Source: Halalkalirubrum salinum
GTDB lineage: Archaea; Halobacteriota; Halobacteria; Halobacteriales; Haloferacaceae
Length of the DNA stretch: 64,000 bases
Reading direction: 5' to 3'
Assembly: GCF_005543295.1 (NCBI RefSeq)
Contig: NZ_SRSG01000008.1
Span: 62,001-126,000, forward strand
Positions 61,424 through 64,000 of this stretch are shown here, piece after piece. Every line of letters begins with the position of its first letter. The stretch's first letter is position 1. The notes beneath the pieces were generated by a model. That model had not been told where the DNA came from, made no database searches, and saw only the letters and a program-made list of their open reading frames with translations. Position numbers and translations under genes: made by a program.

Positions 61424-61948
61424 CTACTGCTCCCGCAGCGTGTCGTACGCGCGATTCACCCGCTTGAACGCCTCCTCGTTCCCACCGTCCGTGTCGGGAT
61501 GCGCCTTTTTTACTTTCTCTCGATAGGCAGTTTTGATCTCGGCGTTGGTCGCCTCAACGGAGACGTCGAGAACACGGGAGGCTTTCTCTGGGCTCATTGT
61601 AACCGTGGTGCGGGGAGCGCCGGTTCGGGCGTCTCGGCGGTTCGATCGCACGCGCTCGCGAGCGGTCGCCTCGCTGAACGGTCCGCCAGCCCTGCCAAAT
61701 CCGCCGCGGCCGTCTGCAGCAGGCCCGGCCGCCCCGCCAACCCGGTACGTTCGTGCGTTCTCGCGGGCGTCGGCCATGAGGCGGCCGCTGGCGTGATACC
61801 AAAAGAGGTACGCCGCGCCGCCAAACGGGATCGCAAGCGGGAGTAAAAAGAGACTCACAGCGAACCCGAGCGCGATGACTGTCACGGTCAGCCCAGCCAA
61901 CACCGCGGCGAGTCCCATCAGGAGCCTGTTTTCGTCCACACACCCCAT
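61424..61948 (-). CDS. Membrane J-domain protein
   Basis: This 174-residue protein has two membrane helices near the N-terminus (LLMGLAAVLAGLTVTVIALG and FAVSLFLLPLAIPFGGAAYLFWY), then a Gly/Arg-rich linker. The C-terminal J domain is KASRVLDVSVEATNAEIKTAYREKVKKAHPDTDGG, with the HPD motif. It could recruit Hsp70 to the membrane; its partner is unknown. ATG 61948 is set at MGCVDENRLLMG. It is the second J-domain gene of the window, the other being the ferredoxin fusion. Confidence 0.85.
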   Translation of the reverse strand: MGCVDENRLLMGLAAVLAGLTVTVIALGFAVSLFLLPLAIPFGGAAYLFWYHASGRLMADARENARTYRVGGAAGPAADGRGGFGRAGGPFSEATARERVRSNRRDARTGAPRTTVTMSPEKASRVLDVSVEATNAEIKTAYREKVKKAHPDTDGGNEEAFKRVNRAYDTLREQ

Positions 61949-62028
61949 ACGAGAGCGATCGTTGTAAGCGTCTCGGAGCATCCCGGAGCGTCCCGGAGCG
62001 TTTGCGTTGAACCGCCCACCTGTCAGCG

Positions 62029-62829
62029 TCAGCGGTAGCGGTTGAGCCGATCGCGAAGCGACTTCGCCGCCGCCCCGGCGGCCTTCTCGAAGCGCTCACC
62101 CTCACCGGCAAAGATGATCCCGCGCGAGGAGTTCACGAGTCCGACGCCGTCTGCGCGCAGGCCGTGTTCGATCGCTGCCTCCGCGTCGCCGCCCTGTGCG
62201 CCGATTCCGGGGACAAGGAACGGTAGATCCGGGACGCTCTCGCGGATATCAGCCAGTTCCTCGGGTGCGGTTGCGCCGACGACAAGGCCGACATTTTCGT
62301 GTGTGTTCCACAGGTCCGCAAGCGCCGCAACGCGCTCGTAGAGCGGCTCACCCGAATCGAGCTGGAGGTTCTGTAGATCTGCGCCGCCAGGATTTGAAGT
62401 CCGACAGAGAATAAAGATCCCTTTGTCGTCGCGATCGAGAAACGGCTGCAGCGAATCCCGTCCCATGTAGGGGTTGACGGTGATCGCATCGACTTCGTCG
62501 AGCAGTTTCGCGTACTGTCTGGTCGTGTTCCCGATATCTGCGCGTTTCGCGTCCAAGAGCACGGGCACGTCCTTGCCGTGGGCGTACGCGATCGTCTCCC
62601 GGAGCGATCGCCAGCCATCTGCGGACTCGTAAAATGCCGCGTTCGGCTTGTAGCAGGCGGCGTACTCGCAGGTCTCGTCGATGATCCGGCGGTTGAACGC
62701 CCACTGTGGGAGGTCTTTGTCTTGGAGGTGTTCAGGAATCCGTCGCGGATCGGTGTCGAGGCCGACCGAAACGACGCTGTTGGTCGTTGCGATGCGATCG
62801 GCCAGCCGGTCGAAAAATGCGATAGCCAT
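62029..62829 (-). CDS. pyrF: Orotidine 5'-phosphate decarboxylase
   Basis: This 266-residue enzyme makes UMP from OMP, the last step of pyrimidine synthesis. The core LLDAKRADIGNTTRQYA carries the catalytic Lys-Asp pair, and GLDTDPRRIPEHL and GLVVGATAPEELADI follow. The length and core are those of the larger archaeal/bacterial type. It has no neighbour from the pathway here; pyrG lies 53 kb away. Confidence 0.95.
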   Translation of the reverse strand: MAIAFFDRLADRIATTNSVVSVGLDTDPRRIPEHLQDKDLPQWAFNRRIIDETCEYAACYKPNAAFYESADGWRSLRETIAYAHGKDVPVLLDAKRADIGNTTRQYAKLLDEVDAITVNPYMGRDSLQPFLDRDDKGIFILCRTSNPGGADLQNLQLDSGEPLYERVAALADLWNTHENVGLVVGATAPEELADIRESVPDLPFLVPGIGAQGGDAEAAIEHGLRADGVGLVNSSRGIIFAGEGERFEKAAGAAAKSLRDRLNRYR

Positions 62830-62904
62830 TACCTATCCGATCGGGCAACACCAGTAAGTGCGTTGCCTTCCGCGACGGAGCAACCGTGGTGCTTACTTAC
62901 ACAC

Positions 62905-64000
62905 CTACAGATCCTTGTAGACGACCTCTCCGCCGACGATCGTCGCCACGACGTCGATGTCGGCGATCGCCTCGGAGGTCTCCCACGGCGAATCGTCCAG
63001 CACCGTCAGATCGGCCAGCTTGCCGGGTTCGATCGTCCCGAGACGGTTCTCGTCGAATCCCGCATACGCGGCTCCGGTGGTGTACGCACGCAGCGCCTCA
63101 GTGACGCTGATCGACTCCAGCCCCTCGGGCGCGTTGACCGCGTGGTGGACACCAAACAGCGGATCGAGCGGCATGCAGTCTGAGCCGAACGCGACGTGCG
63201 CGCCGGCGTCGAGGAGCGATCGAAGCCGGTTCGTTTCGGTTCGTCGGTCGCCGAGTCGATCGGCGTACAGGCCGCCCTCGGCGGCCCACTTGTGGAAGTT
63301 CGGCTGCATCGAGGCGACGATGCCACTCTCTGCGAAGCGTTCGATCGCCTCGTCGGTCGCCAACTCCAGGTGTTCGATCCGGTGTCTCGACGCCGAAGGG
63401 TCCGCACACTCCTCGAAAATGTCGAGAACGGTGTCGATCGCCACATCGCCGATCGCGTGGGTCGTAAACTGCAGTCCGGCCTCGTCGGCGCGTTCGACGA
63501 GCGATCGGAGCTCCTCGGGATCGACGACCCACTGCCCGTTGTCCTCGCCGTCGCTGAACGGTTCGGAGAGCTTGGCCGTCTGGCCACCGATACTGCCGTC
63601 TGAGAAGGATTTTATCGCGCCCGTCTGGAGCATCTCGCTGCCCGCATTGGTCCGAAGGCCGGCGTCAAGCACCGACTCGAGGTGGTCAGTCCAGTAGTTC
63701 AGACGGACGCGAATCGACAGCTCACCGGCGAGATCGAGATCCCGGTAGACCCGCGGCGCGTGGGAATTTCTGACCATGTCGTGGATCATCGTCACGCCGC
63801 GCTCGTTGGCCGCTGCCTGTGCTGCTCGGACGAGCCTCTCGGTGCCCGCGGGATCGGGTTCGACCGCCTCGTAGATCGGGTCGATCGCAGTTTCGACGAG
63901 CACACCCGTCGGCCGACCGTTCTCAGTTTTGACGTCTTTGGCTGGTAAGCGACCGCCGAAGCGATCCAGCGCGGCGGAGTTGACAGACGCAACGTGCATG
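62905..64000 (-). CDS. Partial amidohydrolase (YtcJ-like), 5' end missing
   Basis: The visible 365 residues of this frame run off the right edge, so the start is missing. It has HVASVNSAALDRFGG near the left (upstream) end. LIHDMVRNSHAPRVYRDL is followed by AIKSFSDGSIGGQTAKLSEPF, then FTTHAIGDVAIDTVLDIFEEC with the metal-binding His. HRIEHLELATDEAIERFAESGIVASMQP and FGSDCMPLDPLFGVHHAV complete the pattern. This is the YtcJ branch of the amidohydrolase superfamily; the exact substrate is unknown. Confidence 0.85.
   Translation of the reverse strand, partial: MHVASVNSAALDRFGGRLPAKDVKTENGRPTGVLVETAIDPIYEAVEPDPAGTERLVRAAQAAANERGVTMIHDMVRNSHAPRVYRDLDLAGELSIRVRLNYWTDHLESVLDAGLRTNAGSEMLQTGAIKSFSDGSIGGQTAKLSEPFSDGEDNGQWVVDPEELRSLVERADEAGLQFTTHAIGDVAIDTVLDIFEECADPSASRHRIEHLELATDEAIERFAESGIVASMQPNFHKWAAEGGLYADRLGDRRTETNRLRSLLDAGAHVAFGSDCMPLDPLFGVHHAVNAPEGLESISVTEALRAYTTGAAYAGFDENRLGTIEPGKLADLTVLDDSPWETSEAIADIDVVATIVGGEVVYKDL

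Overview
The window is chromosomal DNA of a haloarchaeon (class Halobacteria). The GC content is high, the predicted proteins are strongly acidic, twin-arginine signals are used for exported proteins, several genes have leaderless promoters with a TATA box about 27 nt before the ATG, and many small families found mainly in haloarchaea are present. These include split GMP synthase, a J-domain/2Fe-2S ferredoxin fusion, fused siroheme decarboxylase, HFX_2341-type regulator and IS1341-type TnpB. Nothing bacterial-looking dominates, and no rRNA, CRISPR array or replication origin was seen.

Positions 1-31,300 are mostly housekeeping. They hold a cut regulator with a PBP-like domain, a Tat-exported Rieske protein divergent from PEP carboxylase, a cupin, a secreted acidic protein, and the operon pyrG - guaA(B) - small partner. 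Then come a saccharopine-dehydrogenase-like reductase, two aldo/keto reductases, Mn/Fe superoxide dismutase, a DJ-1/PfpI protein, CPD photolyase and tRNA-Leu(UAA) with a nearby tRNA 3'-end duplicate. These are followed by ferredoxin, GNAT, siroheme decarboxylase, a TrpD-like protein, aspartoacylase-like and amidohydrolase genes, cyclophilin, a Vms1-type peptidyl-tRNA hydrolase, UspA, a dgcN-dgcA pair for D-glutamate, PspA, a hydrolase and the J-domain ferredoxin.

Positions 31,370-41,500 look like an accessory segment. It contains an Mqo-like dehydrogenase, a BASS/ACR3-like transporter, a ZIP metal transporter, a zinc-ribbon protein, a Tat lipoprotein, an APC permease with C-terminal Usp domains split by a frameshift, and a complete IS1341-type tnpB element. 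The BASS, ZIP and zinc-ribbon upstream regions share a TTGTACA-type motif, which suggests a common, perhaps metal-responsive, regulator.

Positions 41,600-50,800 hold transporters and enzymes (MFS, ALDH, NmrA-like, nucleoside hydrolase), a 54-residue zinc-ribbon gene, and a pair of overlapping membrane-protein genes next to a divergent YdjM-like membrane gene. Positions 50,800-57,200 hold a zinc alcohol dehydrogenase, a 1395-residue PglX/Eco57I-type adenine methyltransferase with an AT-rich specificity region, and a CARF-like/winged-helix regulator. This methyltransferase-regulator pair is the best candidate for an unusual defence-related arrangement. Positions 57,200-64,000 hold a GTPBP1-type GTPase, a CNNM/CorC-type membrane protein, a GNAT, a decayed IS1341-type element, a membrane J-domain protein, pyrF and a cut amidohydrolase.

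Across the whole window the hexamer CGATCG is conspicuously frequent, reminiscent of the cyanobacterial HIP1 repeat. All function calls come from reading motifs by eye; no database search was run.
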